From Lachnospiraceae bacterium (lineage in GTDB: Bacteria; Bacillota; Clostridia; Lachnospirales; Lachnospiraceae), in the NCBI GenBank assembly GCA_900199595.1, contig FZRB01000011.1, positions 1 to 64,000 of the forward strand: 64,000 bases of DNA, given 5' to 3'. Numbering within the stretch: the first letter of the stretch is position 1; every line of letters starts with the position of its first letter. The notes under the pieces were generated by a model that saw nothing but the letters and a program-made list of their open reading frames with translations, was not told where the DNA came from and made no database searches. This document shows, one piece after another, positions 7,807 through 16,854 of this stretch. The position numbers were made by a program, and so were the translations under genes.

Positions 7807-8751
7807 ATGAGAATAGTTTATATGGGGACTCCGGACTTCGCAGTTCCACCACTTAAAAGCATATATGAAGCAGGTCATGAGGTTGTGGGTGTGTTTACAC
7901 AGCCTGACAGAGCCAAGGGAAGAAGCAACAAACTTGTACCTTCGGATGTCAAGGTGGCTGCAACAGAGCTTGGAATAGAAGTGTTCCAGCCTGAGAAGCT
8001 TAGAGAAGCTGAATCAGTTGAGACCTTGAAGAATCTTGCACCTGACTTAATTGTAGTTGCTGCATATGGACAGATACTTTCTGAGGAAGTTCTGAATCTT
8101 CCGAAGTACGGCTGCATAAATATCCATGCATCCCTTCTTCCAAAATATAGAGGTGCTTCACCTATAGAGGCAAGTATCTTAAGCGGAGATGAAGAAACCG
8201 GTGTTACTATAATGTATATGGCAAAAGGCCTTGATACAGGAGATATTATTGCCCAATCAACTACATTGATTGGGAGGAATAACACAGAGACTCTGACTAA
8301 GGAATTATCAGCCTTAGGTGCAGAGCTGGTGGTAAAGACAATAAGTGATTTAGAGTCAGGAAAAGCAACAAGAACTCCTCAGGATGATTCACTTAGTTCA
8401 TATTCGGGCAAGCTTGATAAATCAATGGGTAAGCTGGATTTTTCAAAAACAGCTGAGGAACTTGAAAGGACTGTAAGAGCCATGTATCCATGGCCCTGTG
8501 CATATACCTCACTGGATGGAAAGACACTGAAGATAATAGATTCAGAAGTAGTTGACTTAGCTGACGATATACTTTCAGATGACACAGTCAAAGAAGGAAG
8601 CGTAGCTGAGGTCACAAAGAAATACTTCGTAATAAGATGTAAAGACAAAGGCCTCAAGATAAAGAAGCTTCAGCCAGAGGGCAAGAAACCAATGGACACA
8701 GTTGCCTTCCTCAACGGCTACAAAATAAACATCGGCCAGCAGATCGGCTGA
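7807..8751 (+). CDS. fmt: Methionyl-tRNA formyltransferase
   Basis: A 314-aa enzyme that formylates initiator Met-tRNA with 10-formyl-THF. Family features: N-terminal MRIVYMGTPDFAVPPL, the formyl-binding NIHASLLPKYRGASPIEASI (about 107-126), and GVTIMYMAKGLDTGDII (about 134-150). The C-terminal domain has AMYPWPCAYTSLDGK. Length is standard. GAGGAGTGG precedes the ATG. The def-fmt-rsmB order is common in bacteria and links initiation with rRNA modification. Confidence 0.96.
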   Translation: MRIVYMGTPDFAVPPLKSIYEAGHEVVGVFTQPDRAKGRSNKLVPSDVKVAATELGIEVFQPEKLREAESVETLKNLAPDLIVVAAYGQILSEEVLNLPKYGCINIHASLLPKYRGASPIEASILSGDEETGVTIMYMAKGLDTGDIIAQSTTLIGRNNTETLTKELSALGAELVVKTISDLESGKATRTPQDDSLSSYSGKLDKSMGKLDFSKTAEELERTVRAMYPWPCAYTSLDGKTLKIIDSEVVDLADDILSDDTVKEGSVAEVTKKYFVIRCKDKGLKIKKLQPEGKKPMDTVAFLNGYKINIGQQIG

Positions 8752-8770
8752 CATTGGTTTACATAAATAA

Positions 8771-8805
8771 TATGACAGAAGTGAACCTGGTTCACAGTTG
8801 TCATA
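8771..8805 (+). terminator. Two-tier hairpin between fmt and rsmB
   Basis: TATGACA (8771-8777) pairs with TGTCATA (8799-8805), and GTGAAC (8781-8786) pairs with GTTCAC (8790-8795), separated by a 3 x 3 internal loop. TTTTATGAGG follows. Because rsmB starts 20 bp later with a TTG codon, this may be a partial terminator or may affect rsmB expression. Confidence 0.5.
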
Positions 8806-8824
8806 TTTTATGAGGATATAGGGT

Positions 8825-10183
8825 TTGGATATTAGAGAAACTGCATATGACATACTTAAGAAAATTGAATATGAAGATCTATATGTAAATGACATCCTCC
8901 ATAACGCTTTACGGAGGATGCAATTTTCTGATAAGAGGGACAGGGCGTTTCTCACAAGGCTTGTTGAAGGTGTGACTGAAAGAAGGATATCGTTGGATCA
9001 TCTCATCGATAAGCTTTCCACCGGAAAGAAAAAGCTTAAGCCCGATATCAGGATTCTTCTTCGTATGGGCATTTATCAGATAAGATATATGGAGGCTGTT
9101 CCGGACAGAGCGGCCATATCGGAAACTGTAGAGCTTGTTAAAAGGAGTGGCTACGCCGGCCTTTCGGGCTTCGTAAATGCGCTCCTCAGGAAGGTATCTG
9201 AACTGTCTGCAGAGGGCAAGCTGGACAGCTTTCTTGTCAGCAGAATGGATACCAGATATTCGACTCCAAAGTGGCTCTGTGATTTACTGGTTGAAACCTA
9301 TGGTAAGGAAAATGCAAAGCTTATCCTAACGGATCAGTATAAGGAGCATGATACAGTCATAAGGTCTAATCTTCAGAAGACTTCAATAGAAGAGCTTAAG
9401 GAAAGACTTATATCTAAGGGGCTGGAGGTTTCCGGCAGCAATCTTAAGCTTGAACCTGAGCAGAAGAATGAGCTGGATAAGAGAGTACTCAGAATCGCAA
9501 ATTATGATTCGGTTCCGAGACTTCCGGGATTCCGAGACGGTCACTTTATCATTCAGGATGAAACCTCTGTACATACCATTCTGAGAGCCGGAATAAAGCC
9601 CGGAGATTTGGTGCTGGATATGTGTGCAGCTCCCGGAGGAAAAAGCCTTCTTGCTTATGAACTGACCGCCAATGATGAAAAATGCGGTCTCATAATTTCC
9701 AGAGATATATCGGAAGACAAGATAGATAAAATAAGAGAAAATGCCGAAAGACTGGGAGTTCCTGTTAGTGATGGGGATATTCCGGCAGGCATAAAGCTTG
9801 AGATAAAAGATGCTACAGAGCTTGATGGGGAATTTGCAAAAAGACCTTCAGATAAAAAAGCTGATGTGGTGCTCGTAGATGTACCCTGTTCAGGCCTTGG
9901 CATCATCGGAAGAAAGAATGATATCAAGTATCATACATCTCCCGAAGCTATGAAAGAACTGGCAGAGCAGGGACTTAGAATACTGAAAAATGCGTCTCAC
10001 TACGTAAAGCAGGGCGGAAGGATATGCTTCTCAACCTGTACCATTAATCCGGGAGAAAACCAGGATGTAGTACGCGCATTCCTCGAATCTGATGAAGGGA
10101 ACAGATTTGAGATAAGAGAAGAAAGAACGTTTCTACAGGGTATAGATGGAAGTGACGGATTCTATTATTGTATATTTTTTTAG
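8825..10183 (+). CDS. rsmB: 16S rRNA (cytosine-967-C5)-methyltransferase
   Basis: A 452-aa SAM-dependent RNA methyltransferase. An N-terminal NusB-like domain (about 1-135) contains FVNALLRKV. The methyltransferase domain has the SAM motif VLDMCAAPGGKSLLAYE (about 262-278), the PCSGLG motif in VLVDVPCSGLGIIGRKND (about 349-366), and the catalytic-cysteine motif FSTCTINPGENQDVV. The start is TTG, preceded by GAGGATATAGGG. The gene ends at the edge of the palindromic element. Confidence 0.92.
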   Translation: MDIRETAYDILKKIEYEDLYVNDILHNALRRMQFSDKRDRAFLTRLVEGVTERRISLDHLIDKLSTGKKKLKPDIRILLRMGIYQIRYMEAVPDRAAISETVELVKRSGYAGLSGFVNALLRKVSELSAEGKLDSFLVSRMDTRYSTPKWLCDLLVETYGKENAKLILTDQYKEHDTVIRSNLQKTSIEELKERLISKGLEVSGSNLKLEPEQKNELDKRVLRIANYDSVPRLPGFRDGHFIIQDETSVHTILRAGIKPGDLVLDMCAAPGGKSLLAYELTANDEKCGLIISRDISEDKIDKIRENAERLGVPVSDGDIPAGIKLEIKDATELDGEFAKRPSDKKADVVLVDVPCSGLGIIGRKNDIKYHTSPEAMKELAEQGLRILKNASHYVKQGGRICFSTCTINPGENQDVVRAFLESDEGNRFEIREERTFLQGIDGSDGFYYCIFF

Positions 10184-10189
10184 ATTATT

Positions 10190-10390
10190 TCCGCGTCGAG
10201 CTGTAACTTCGCTGTCACGAGATGATATGCCTGAGAGGACTCTACTCTCGTACGGTTCGGGTACCCCTAGCGGTCGCTTCGCTCGCTAAGCTCTCGCTTC
10301 GTCTTTGACTCGCGAATCGCTAAGCGCCGAGACCCGAAACGGTCCCTCAGGCATACACTCGTGCCCAGCTACGTCAGCTCGTTCGCGATT
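10190..10390. repeat. Palindromic unit 1
   Basis: Nested exact inverted pairs share a centre near 10290: CGAGCTG (10197-10203) with CAGCTCG (10375-10381), TATGCCTGAG (10226-10235) with CTCAGGCATA (10346-10355), and TTCGGGT (10256-10262) with ACCCGAA (10332-10338). Between them lie the repeated GCTAAGC words. As RNA it would fold into one long interrupted hairpin. Confidence 0.8.
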
Positions 10391-10400
10391 ATACGTTAAG

Positions 10401-10607
10401 TCGCGAGCAAGTAAATGAAAAAGCGATGTGCAGAGTATGTATGCGAGACCATAAGGGTCGCGGTGCTTAGCGATTCACGAGCCAACGGCGATGTGAGAGC
10501 TTAGCAAACGAAGCGTAAGCGTAGTGGTCCGTTCGGGAAACCCGCCATGAGCGAGAGCGATGTCGAGCATACATACTGCTGCACAAGCTTATTTTACTTG
10601 CCGCGGA
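10401..10607. repeat. Palindromic unit 2
   Basis: Nested exact inverted pairs share a centre near 10505: GCAAGTAAA (10407-10415) with TTTACTTGC (10593-10601), TGTGCAG (10427-10433) with CTGCACA (10579-10585), and AGTATGTATGC (10434-10444) with GCATACATACT (10567-10577). The spacing of the arms is nearly constant, which shows a single long hairpin rather than chance pairs. Confidence 0.8.
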
Positions 10608-10653
10608 TAAAGTTTATAAAAGTATACTTCTTTAGAATATTTAGGTGAATATC

Positions 10654-11685
10654 ATGACAAATCACGAGTTATCCTCCATGTACATGGATGAGCTAACTGA
10701 ATATGTGAAGGAAAAGGGCTGGCCGGCCTTCAGGGCGAAGCAGATCTTCGAATGGCTTCATAAGAAGCATGTGACATCTGCGGCAGACATGACCAACCTT
10801 TCCAAAGAGATGAGAGAAGACCTGGAAAAGGATATGTGCAAGATATCCTATGTGATGCATCAGACAAGTGCCACTGACGGCACCTCAAAGTTCCTCCTTG
10901 AGATGGAGGACGGTCAGAGAATCGAGACAGTCTTCATGAAGTATCATCATGGTAATTCCATCTGCATATCTTCCCAGGCGGGCTGTGCCATGGGCTGCAG
11001 ATTCTGTGCCTCCACCATAGGCGGCTGTATAAGAAATCTCACGACCGGTGAGATGCTTGGCCAGATATATACAGTTCTTAACATTTTAGGTGAAGAGGTA
11101 TCCAACATCGTGGTTATGGGTACAGGTGAGCCTCTTCAGAATTACGATAATCTCATCAGGTTCATAAAGCTTATTACCGATGAGAAGGGCTATAATCTCA
11201 GCAAGAGAAGCATTACGGTCTCTTCCTGCGGTATAGTTCCGATGATTAAAAAACTGGCAGACGATGACCTGGGGATTACATTTGCGCTCTCACTTCATGC
11301 TCCTACTGATGAAAAGAGAAAGACTCTTATGCCAATAGCAGAGAAGTACTCCATAAAGGAAACTCTGGAAGCAACGGATTATTATTTTGAGAAAACAGGC
11401 AGAAGAATATCCATAGAATACAGCATGATGGGAGGAATAAATGATTCCGACAAGGATGCTGAGCTGCTTGGAAAGCTGCTGAAGGGCCGCGGATACCATG
11501 TAAATATGATTCCGGTGAACCCTGTAGATGAAAGAGAGTTTGTCAGAAGCAGCAGGGAGCAAATAGAGGAATTTAAGAAAATACTTGAAAAATTTGGGAT
11601 AAATGTTACTATTAGGAGAGGTATGGGCAGAGATATTGATGCTGCCTGTGGTCAGTTAAGAAGAAAGTATGGTGTGAATAATTGA
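10654..11685 (+). CDS. rlmN: 23S rRNA (adenine-2503-C2)/tRNA methyltransferase RlmN
   Basis: A 343-aa radical-SAM methyltransferase that methylates A2503 of 23S rRNA and A37 of some tRNAs. The 4Fe-4S motif is CAMGCRFC (about 108-115), preceded by SICISSQAG. GTGEPLQNYDN and SLHAPTDEKRKTLMPI are typical of the family. The C-terminal methyl-carrying cysteine lies in AACGQLRRKYG. I chose the ATG at 10654 because TAGGTGA sits five bases upstream; a GTG at 10645 would add three residues. It lies directly downstream of the palindromic element, and the next gene overlaps its stop codon. Confidence 0.94.
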   Translation: MTNHELSSMYMDELTEYVKEKGWPAFRAKQIFEWLHKKHVTSAADMTNLSKEMREDLEKDMCKISYVMHQTSATDGTSKFLLEMEDGQRIETVFMKYHHGNSICISSQAGCAMGCRFCASTIGGCIRNLTTGEMLGQIYTVLNILGEEVSNIVVMGTGEPLQNYDNLIRFIKLITDEKGYNLSKRSITVSSCGIVPMIKKLADDDLGITFALSLHAPTDEKRKTLMPIAEKYSIKETLEATDYYFEKTGRRISIEYSMMGGINDSDKDAELLGKLLKGRGYHVNMIPVNPVDEREFVRSSREQIEEFKKILEKFGINVTIRRGMGRDIDAACGQLRRKYGVNN

Positions 11686-12401
11686 TTTCTACCGGCAAGA
11701 CAGATAAAGGAAGAAAGAGAAGTAATAATCAGGATAGCATATTTATAAGCGATACTCCTGTGGGTCCGCTTCCGAATCTCTACATTGTAGCAGATGGTAT
11801 GGGCGGCCATGCAGCAGGTGACTTTGCTTCAAGATATGCTATTAGTGTTGTTATTGACTTTATCAGAAAGTCTTCGGTCCGTAATCCTATATCCCTGCTT
11901 AAGAGGGCATTTGTTTTTGCAAGCAATGAGCTCTACAAGGAAGCAGAAAAGGATAAGGATAAGATGGGAATGGGAACGACTATGGTCGCTGCTGTTTTCG
12001 TGGATAAGGAGCTATATGTTGCCAACATAGGTGACAGCAGACTGTATCTGATAAATGATGCTATTACACAGATTACTATGGATCATTCTCTTGTTGAGGA
12101 GCTGATCCGGAGCGGCCAGCTGGAGCGTAATAAGGGCAGAAATCATCCTGAGAAGAACATCATAACGAGAGCTATGGGTTCAAGAGATGAAGCCATGCCG
12201 GATTTCTTCCAGATCTCTCTGACAGAGGGAGATAAGATTTTACTGTGTTCAGATGGATTGTCCAATATGGTTGAGGACGACGAGATAAAGGATATCGTCG
12301 TTGATAGTGAGAATTGTGACAGAACAGTAGAATCATTAATTGAAAGAGCCAACTATTATGGTGGAAATGATAACATATCCGTGATAGTTGTTTCCATATA
12401 G
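11682..12401 (+). CDS. prpC: PP2C-family serine/threonine phosphatase (PrpC/Stp/IreP type)
   Basis: A 239-aa metal-dependent protein phosphatase. Motifs in order: TDKGRKRSNNQDSIF (about 7-21), the metal-binding VADGMGGHAAGDFAS (about 37-51), GMGTTMVAAVF, ANIGDSRLYLI, ITRAMGS, LLCSDGLSNMVEDDE and GGNDNISVIVV. Length is usual for the bacterial family. The apparent start is TTG, overlapping the rlmN stop as TTGA. It is immediately followed by the PASTA kinase, its expected antagonist; it likely dephosphorylates the kinase and shared targets such as IreB. Confidence 0.93.
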   Translation: MISTGKTDKGRKRSNNQDSIFISDTPVGPLPNLYIVADGMGGHAAGDFASRYAISVVIDFIRKSSVRNPISLLKRAFVFASNELYKEAEKDKDKMGMGTTMVAAVFVDKELYVANIGDSRLYLINDAITQITMDHSLVEELIRSGQLERNKGRNHPEKNIITRAMGSRDEAMPDFFQISLTEGDKILLCSDGLSNMVEDDEIKDIVVDSENCDRTVESLIERANYYGGNDNISVIVVSI

Positions 12402-12414
12402 TGAGGAGTGAAAT

Positions 12415-14637
12415 ATGTTAAAACCCGGAACAATCCTGGATGACAGATATGAAATAATAGACGTAGTCGGAACCGGCGGTATGTCTACTGTATACCGCGC
12501 CAAGGATGAGAGACTTCGCAGATTTGTCGCCATAAAGGTTCTCAAGTCTGATTACAGCTCAGATCAGAATTTTGTTTCAAAGTTCAGAGCTGAAGCTCAG
12601 TCATCGGCAGGACTTACACATCCGAACATTGTCAGTGTATATGATGTTTGTGAAGATGATGGAAGATATTTTATTGTAATGGAGCTTGTTGAGGGTATAA
12701 CTCTCAAGGAGTACATCAACCTGAACGGCAGACTCAACATGGTTCAGGCTATTGATTTTTCCATGCAGATAGCAGCCGGTCTTGAGGCAGCACACGAGCA
12801 CCATGTCATTCATAGAGATATTAAACCGCAGAATATAATCGTATCCAAAAGTGGAAACATTAAGGTAACAGACTTTGGTATTGCAAAGGCCGCTACTTCA
12901 ACAACCATGTCTACTACAGGAATCGGATCTGTACATTACATTTCCCCTGAGCAGGCAAGAGGCGGATACAGTGACGAAAGAAGTGATATCTATTCTCTTG
13001 GTATAACCATGTATGAAATGGTTACCGGCAGGGTTCCATTTGAGGGTGACACAAATGTTGCCATAGCTCTTATGCATATCCAGAATGATATGATCCCACC
13101 GAGAGAGCTTTATCCGGATATATATCCGAGCTTTGAGAAGATCATTATGAAGGCTACCCAGAAGAAGCCTGAGAGAAGATACCTCACAGCTGCGGCTCTT
13201 ATAGCAGATCTAAACAGGGTTAAGGATAACCCTAGTATTGATATAATAGTTGCTCCATCCAGTGTTACAGGAGCTCCGACACAGCAGTTTACCAACGAAG
13301 ATATGCAGAGAATCAAAGAGGAAAGCTCTGTAAAGGTTGCGGGTAATCAGACCTATAGAGAGGAACCTGCCACAAGCGCAACGTCTGAAGTATCTCCGGA
13401 CAGAAGCAGGATAGAAGCGATTCTGAGGCAGGCTGAAGAGGATGAGTACGGCTATGAGGAAGAACCTCGTAGAAGACCTGAGCCCAGAAAAGGCAATCTT
13501 AAGAAAGTCAGCGATGATGAGGATGAGCCTTATAATAACAGGTATGAGGATGAGTCTGAAGAAGATGTAGATCCAAAGCTTGAAAAGGCTGTTATGATAG
13601 GCGGTATAGCTGCGGCAATCATAGTTGCAGTTCTGCTGTTCGTATTTATCGGAAATATGGCAGGATGGTTTAATTTCGGTAAGAAACAGGAAACCACAGC
13701 CACCACAACTGAAACCACCGAGGCTACTACCGAGAAGGTAAAGATGGTTGAGATGCCTGACCTTGTAGGACTCAGCCAGAAGGCTGCAGAGAAGGATCTG
13801 AAAGAGGTGGGCCTGAGTAATTATCAGTTCGTGGAAGAGAATTCCGTAGACGTTAAGGAAGGCTATGTAATCAGTCAGAATGTTGATGAGGGTGCCCAGA
13901 TTCCCAAGGATACCCAGATCATAGTTACAGTCAGTGCAGGTGCTGAGGAGCTTAAGGTCAGCGATGTTACTGACATGGATGAGGATGAGGCATTTAAGAT
14001 ACTCGAAAAACAGGGCTTCAAGCCTACACGCTCATACAAGTTTGATGATGAGATAGATAAGGGAAATGTTATCTCCACTGACCCAAAGGCAGGAGAAAAG
14101 CTTAAAGCCGGCGAGACTATAATTATATATGTCAGCCAGGGTGAAGAGGAGAAGTTTGTCAAGGTACCGAATCTTTCAGGACAGACAGAGACTACTGCGG
14201 CAGGCGCTCTTGAGAATGCAGGCCTTAAGGTTGGAAATATAACCTATGAATATAACTCAGAAGTTCCTGAGGGTGAGGTAGTAAGTCAGAGCATAGCTGC
14301 GGATACCGAAGTTAAGGAAGGTACTACAGTTGATTATGTTATCAGTAAGGGTACCGAGAAGAAATCCTACAGAGGAAGAGTAAGCGGAAGTATCTCTACT
14401 GAGGAAGAGGATCTCTGGGAGGAAAATGTAAAGGTTACTGTATTTATCGCTGATAATTCAGGTACATATCAGGTTTATCAGACAACTGCTCCCGGCGATG
14501 AGATAGAAATAGACGGTTCATATGATGGACTTCAGAATAATAACGGAACGGTTACATTTATTGTTGAAACAGAAGATGGTGACGATGTTACGGATTCGTA
14601 TTCTCAGTCACTGACAATCAGCTACGAAGAGATGTAA
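12415..14637 (+). CDS. prkC: PASTA-domain serine/threonine protein kinase (PrkC/IreK type)
   Basis: A 740-aa membrane kinase that senses cell-wall fragments or lipid II. The cytoplasmic kinase domain (about 11-270) has the Gly-rich GTGGMSTVYRAKD, AIKVLK lysine, catalytic HRDIKPQN, DFG in TDFGIAKA, and the TTMSTTGIGSVHYISPEQA activation loop. An acidic charged linker leads to one transmembrane helix (about 392-415), then a Thr/Glu-rich stretch. Three PASTA repeats follow (about 441-505, 506-572, 573-640). A further roughly 100-residue beta-rich C-terminal domain is present. It forms a unit with the phosphatase and rsgA; the next gene starts two bases after its stop. Confidence 0.94.
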   Translation: MLKPGTILDDRYEIIDVVGTGGMSTVYRAKDERLRRFVAIKVLKSDYSSDQNFVSKFRAEAQSSAGLTHPNIVSVYDVCEDDGRYFIVMELVEGITLKEYINLNGRLNMVQAIDFSMQIAAGLEAAHEHHVIHRDIKPQNIIVSKSGNIKVTDFGIAKAATSTTMSTTGIGSVHYISPEQARGGYSDERSDIYSLGITMYEMVTGRVPFEGDTNVAIALMHIQNDMIPPRELYPDIYPSFEKIIMKATQKKPERRYLTAAALIADLNRVKDNPSIDIIVAPSSVTGAPTQQFTNEDMQRIKEESSVKVAGNQTYREEPATSATSEVSPDRSRIEAILRQAEEDEYGYEEEPRRRPEPRKGNLKKVSDDEDEPYNNRYEDESEEDVDPKLEKAVMIGGIAAAIIVAVLLFVFIGNMAGWFNFGKKQETTATTTETTEATTEKVKMVEMPDLVGLSQKAAEKDLKEVGLSNYQFVEENSVDVKEGYVISQNVDEGAQIPKDTQIIVTVSAGAEELKVSDVTDMDEDEAFKILEKQGFKPTRSYKFDDEIDKGNVISTDPKAGEKLKAGETIIIYVSQGEEEKFVKVPNLSGQTETTAAGALENAGLKVGNITYEYNSEVPEGEVVSQSIAADTEVKEGTTVDYVISKGTEKKSYRGRVSGSISTEEEDLWEENVKVTVFIADNSGTYQVYQTTAPGDEIEIDGSYDGLQNNNGTVTFIVETEDGDDVTDSYSQSLTISYEEM

Positions 14638-14638
14638 T

Positions 14639-15514
14639 ATGATAAAGGGAAGAATTATAAAGGGTATAGGCGGCTTCTACTACGTAGTGGCCGCCCATGC
14701 TTTATATGAATGCAGAGCCCGGGGGCTTTTCAGAAAGGAAGGCCGTACTCCCCTGGTGGGCGATATGGTAGATATCGAGCCGACAGGAGAGGAAGGGAAG
14801 GCTTATCTTCAGGATATATATGAGAGGAGCACAGAGCTGGTAAGACCTGCTGTCGCAAATGCGGACCAGGCGCTTCTGGTCTTTTCTGCTGCTTCCCCTG
14901 CTGTAAGCTATGGGCTTGTTGACCGCTTCCTTGCGAATATGGAGGAGCAGGAGCTTGATACCTGTTTATGTATTACAAAGATTGATCTGGTGTCTGAAGA
15001 AGACATAGATGTAATCAGGGAACCATATGAAAAAGCGGGCTATAAGGTTTATATAGTATCAAATAAAACTAAGGAAGGTATAGATGAGATAAAGGCCTTT
15101 CTTAAGGACAGAAACACAGTTTTGTCAGGGCCTTCGGGAGTTGGTAAATCCTCGCTCATAAAGTCTATCATTCCGGACAGCTCCGTAGAAATAGGTGAGA
15201 TAAGTCAGAAGATCGGCCGGGGCAAAAATACCACAAGGCATACAGAGATACTGCCTATCGATGAGACAAGTTTTGTATATGATACTCCGGGTTACAGCTC
15301 CATCGAGCTTCTTATTAAGGATGAGGCAGAGCTTGGATTTCTGATGAGAGAATTCAGACCACATCTGGGGGGATGCAGATTTGCCGGCTGTTCACACTTG
15401 AATGAGCCGGACTGTATAATAAAGCAAAAGGTTGAAGAGGGTGTGATATCACCCAGACGATATGAAGGTTACAGGGAAATGTATCTGGATGTTAAGGGCA
15501 GGAGGAAATGGTGA
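14639..15514 (+). CDS. rsgA: Ribosome small-subunit-dependent GTPase A
   Basis: A 291-aa circularly permuted GTPase that assists late 30S maturation. The N-terminal OB-like part contains the YYVVAAHALYECRARGLFRK segment. G4 is TKIDLVSEED (about 117-126), followed by the P-loop GPSGVGKSSLI (about 163-173) and G3 DTPGYSSIEL. The C-terminal zinc-binding cysteines lie in GCRFAGCSHLNEPDC. The start is two bases after the kinase stop, and the stop overlaps rpe as TGATG, showing tight coupling. The prkC-rsgA-rpe-thiN order is typical of Firmicutes. Confidence 0.95.
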   Translation: MIKGRIIKGIGGFYYVVAAHALYECRARGLFRKEGRTPLVGDMVDIEPTGEEGKAYLQDIYERSTELVRPAVANADQALLVFSAASPAVSYGLVDRFLANMEEQELDTCLCITKIDLVSEEDIDVIREPYEKAGYKVYIVSNKTKEGIDEIKAFLKDRNTVLSGPSGVGKSSLIKSIIPDSSVEIGEISQKIGRGKNTTRHTEILPIDETSFVYDTPGYSSIELLIKDEAELGFLMREFRPHLGGCRFAGCSHLNEPDCIIKQKVEEGVISPRRYEGYREMYLDVKGRRKW

Positions 15515-16158
15515 TGAATATACTTGCACCTTCCATGCTTTCAATTGATTTTGGAAATATGGAGAGAGATTTAAATGAAGTATACAGCGCGGGAGCTAAT
15601 ACTATACATGTTGATATAATGGACGGATATTTTGTTCCGAATATATCCTTCGGCCCCCCGGTATTAAAGCATGTGAGAAGGATACTTCCCGATGCAGTGC
15701 TGGATGTGCATATGATGGTCATAGAACCGGTAAGGTATCTGGAGATGGTCAGGGATGCCGGTGCAGATAACTTTACGATACATTTTGAAGCATCGAAGGA
15801 TCCTGAGGGAGATGTAAAGAAGATTCGTGAAGCCGGTCTTAAGGTTGGAATATCTATTAAGCCCAATACACCTGTAAGCGTGCTTGAGCCGCTTATTGAT
15901 AAGGTTGACCAGGTTCTTATAATGAGCGTGGAGCCGGGCTTCGGCGGACAGACTTTTATGCCTCAGGCTTTAGAAAGAATAAGCGCTGTAAGGAAGATAC
16001 GCGGGGATGTGGATATAGAGGTAGATGGTGGCATCTATCTGGATAATGTGAAGGAAGTTATAGGCGCAGGAGCTAATATGATAGTAGCAGGCTCGGCTGT
16101 TTTCAATGGAAATATAACCGAGAATGTCAAAAATTTCTGTGAGATATTAGGAATATAA
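15514..16158 (+). CDS. rpe: Ribulose-phosphate 3-epimerase
   Basis: A 214-aa TIM-barrel enzyme that interconverts ribulose-5-phosphate and xylulose-5-phosphate in the pentose phosphate pathway. Motifs: LAPSMLSIDFGNME at the N-terminus, HVDIMDGYFVPNISFGPPV (metal ligands His and Asp), VHMMVIEP, MSVEPGFGGQTFMP and DGGIYLDN. I chose ATG 15514, which overlaps the rsgA stop and lies seven bases after GGAGGA; an ATG at 15508 would be too close to that site. Confidence 0.95.
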   Translation: MNILAPSMLSIDFGNMERDLNEVYSAGANTIHVDIMDGYFVPNISFGPPVLKHVRRILPDAVLDVHMMVIEPVRYLEMVRDAGADNFTIHFEASKDPEGDVKKIREAGLKVGISIKPNTPVSVLEPLIDKVDQVLIMSVEPGFGGQTFMPQALERISAVRKIRGDVDIEVDGGIYLDNVKEVIGAGANMIVAGSAVFNGNITENVKNFCEILGI

Positions 16159-16161
16159 GAT

Positions 16162-16818
16162 ATGCAGTGTCTTATCATAGCCGGCGGCAGAGTCGACTCG
16201 GAACAACTTAAAAATGTATACCGGACTCTGGAGAATGTATATGTCATTACCTGTGACAGGGGAACCATTTATGCGCTTGAAGCAGGAATTTCCATAGACA
16301 GAGCCATAGGTGATTTTGATTCGGTCAGCGATGAAGAGTTTGCTGAAATAAAGAAGCTGCTGGAGGAGGATAAAGCCGGTGTTATAGAGAAGCTTATTCC
16401 GGAGAAGGATGATACCGACACGGAGCATGCTCTTCAGTATGCTTTATCACTCAGTCCTGACTGTATTGTTATGATGGGATGTACGGGCACAAGGCTTGAT
16501 CAGACATTTAATTCGATTAACCTTCTGGTGCTCTCTGCTGAGAGAAATGTGCCTGCATTTATTCTGGATAGGAATAATCGTGTCAGAGTAATAAAGGGAA
16601 GGGTTACATTTGACAAGAAAAAAAGTTTTGGGAAATATGTGTCTGTCATACCTCTGGGAGAGAGTGCACACATAAAAGAAATATCGGGCTTCAAATACGA
16701 CGTGAAGGATATCACACTTCATACTTCAGTTGGACGGGGAATCAGCAATGAGCTTGTCTTGGCTGAAGGAGTGATCTATACAGAAGATTACCTGATCGTA
16801 TTTGAGACGCAGGATTAA
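16162..16818 (+). CDS. thiN: Thiamine diphosphokinase
   Basis: A 218-aa enzyme that makes thiamine diphosphate from thiamine and ATP. Typical motifs are CDRGTIYALEAGISIDRAIGD(F)DS around residues 30-52, the PEKDDTDTEHAL segment (about 74-85) with metal-binding acidic residues, and GCTGTRLDQTF (about 103-113). It starts three bases after rpe ends. The ribosome site is weak, as expected for a coupled gene. Confidence 0.92.
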   Translation: MQCLIIAGGRVDSEQLKNVYRTLENVYVITCDRGTIYALEAGISIDRAIGDFDSVSDEEFAEIKKLLEEDKAGVIEKLIPEKDDTDTEHALQYALSLSPDCIVMMGCTGTRLDQTFNSINLLVLSAERNVPAFILDRNNRVRVIKGRVTFDKKKSFGKYVSVIPLGESAHIKEISGFKYDVKDITLHTSVGRGISNELVLAEGVIYTEDYLIVFETQD

Positions 16819-16854
16819 TTAGAGACTTCCCTTGAGGGGGATAGGAGATAACCG

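Larger units (their letters stand above)
10184..10612. repeat. Composite double-palindrome intergenic element
   Basis: The gap between rsmB and rlmN (461-470 bp) holds no credible ORF and is richer in CG and CGC/GCG words than its neighbours. It consists of two adjacent imperfect palindromes (10190-10390 and 10401-10607). Unit 2 resembles the reverse complement of unit 1: 10281-10335 matches the reverse complement of 10455-10509 at 45 of 55 positions with no gap. The outer edges also mirror, with CCGCG at 10191-10195 and CGCGG at 10602-10606. It could be a non-autonomous mobile palindrome or a structured RNA. I do not recognise a named family. Confidence 0.8.

Noticed and set aside
10184-10644. 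rRNA or tRNA fragment in the rsmB-rlmN gap
   Set aside because: No tRNA cloverleaf or conserved rRNA segment was seen; the structure is two palindromes.
11682-11690. Frameshift joining rlmN and the phosphatase
   Set aside because: The overlap TTGA is a normal stop/start coupling and both proteins are full length.
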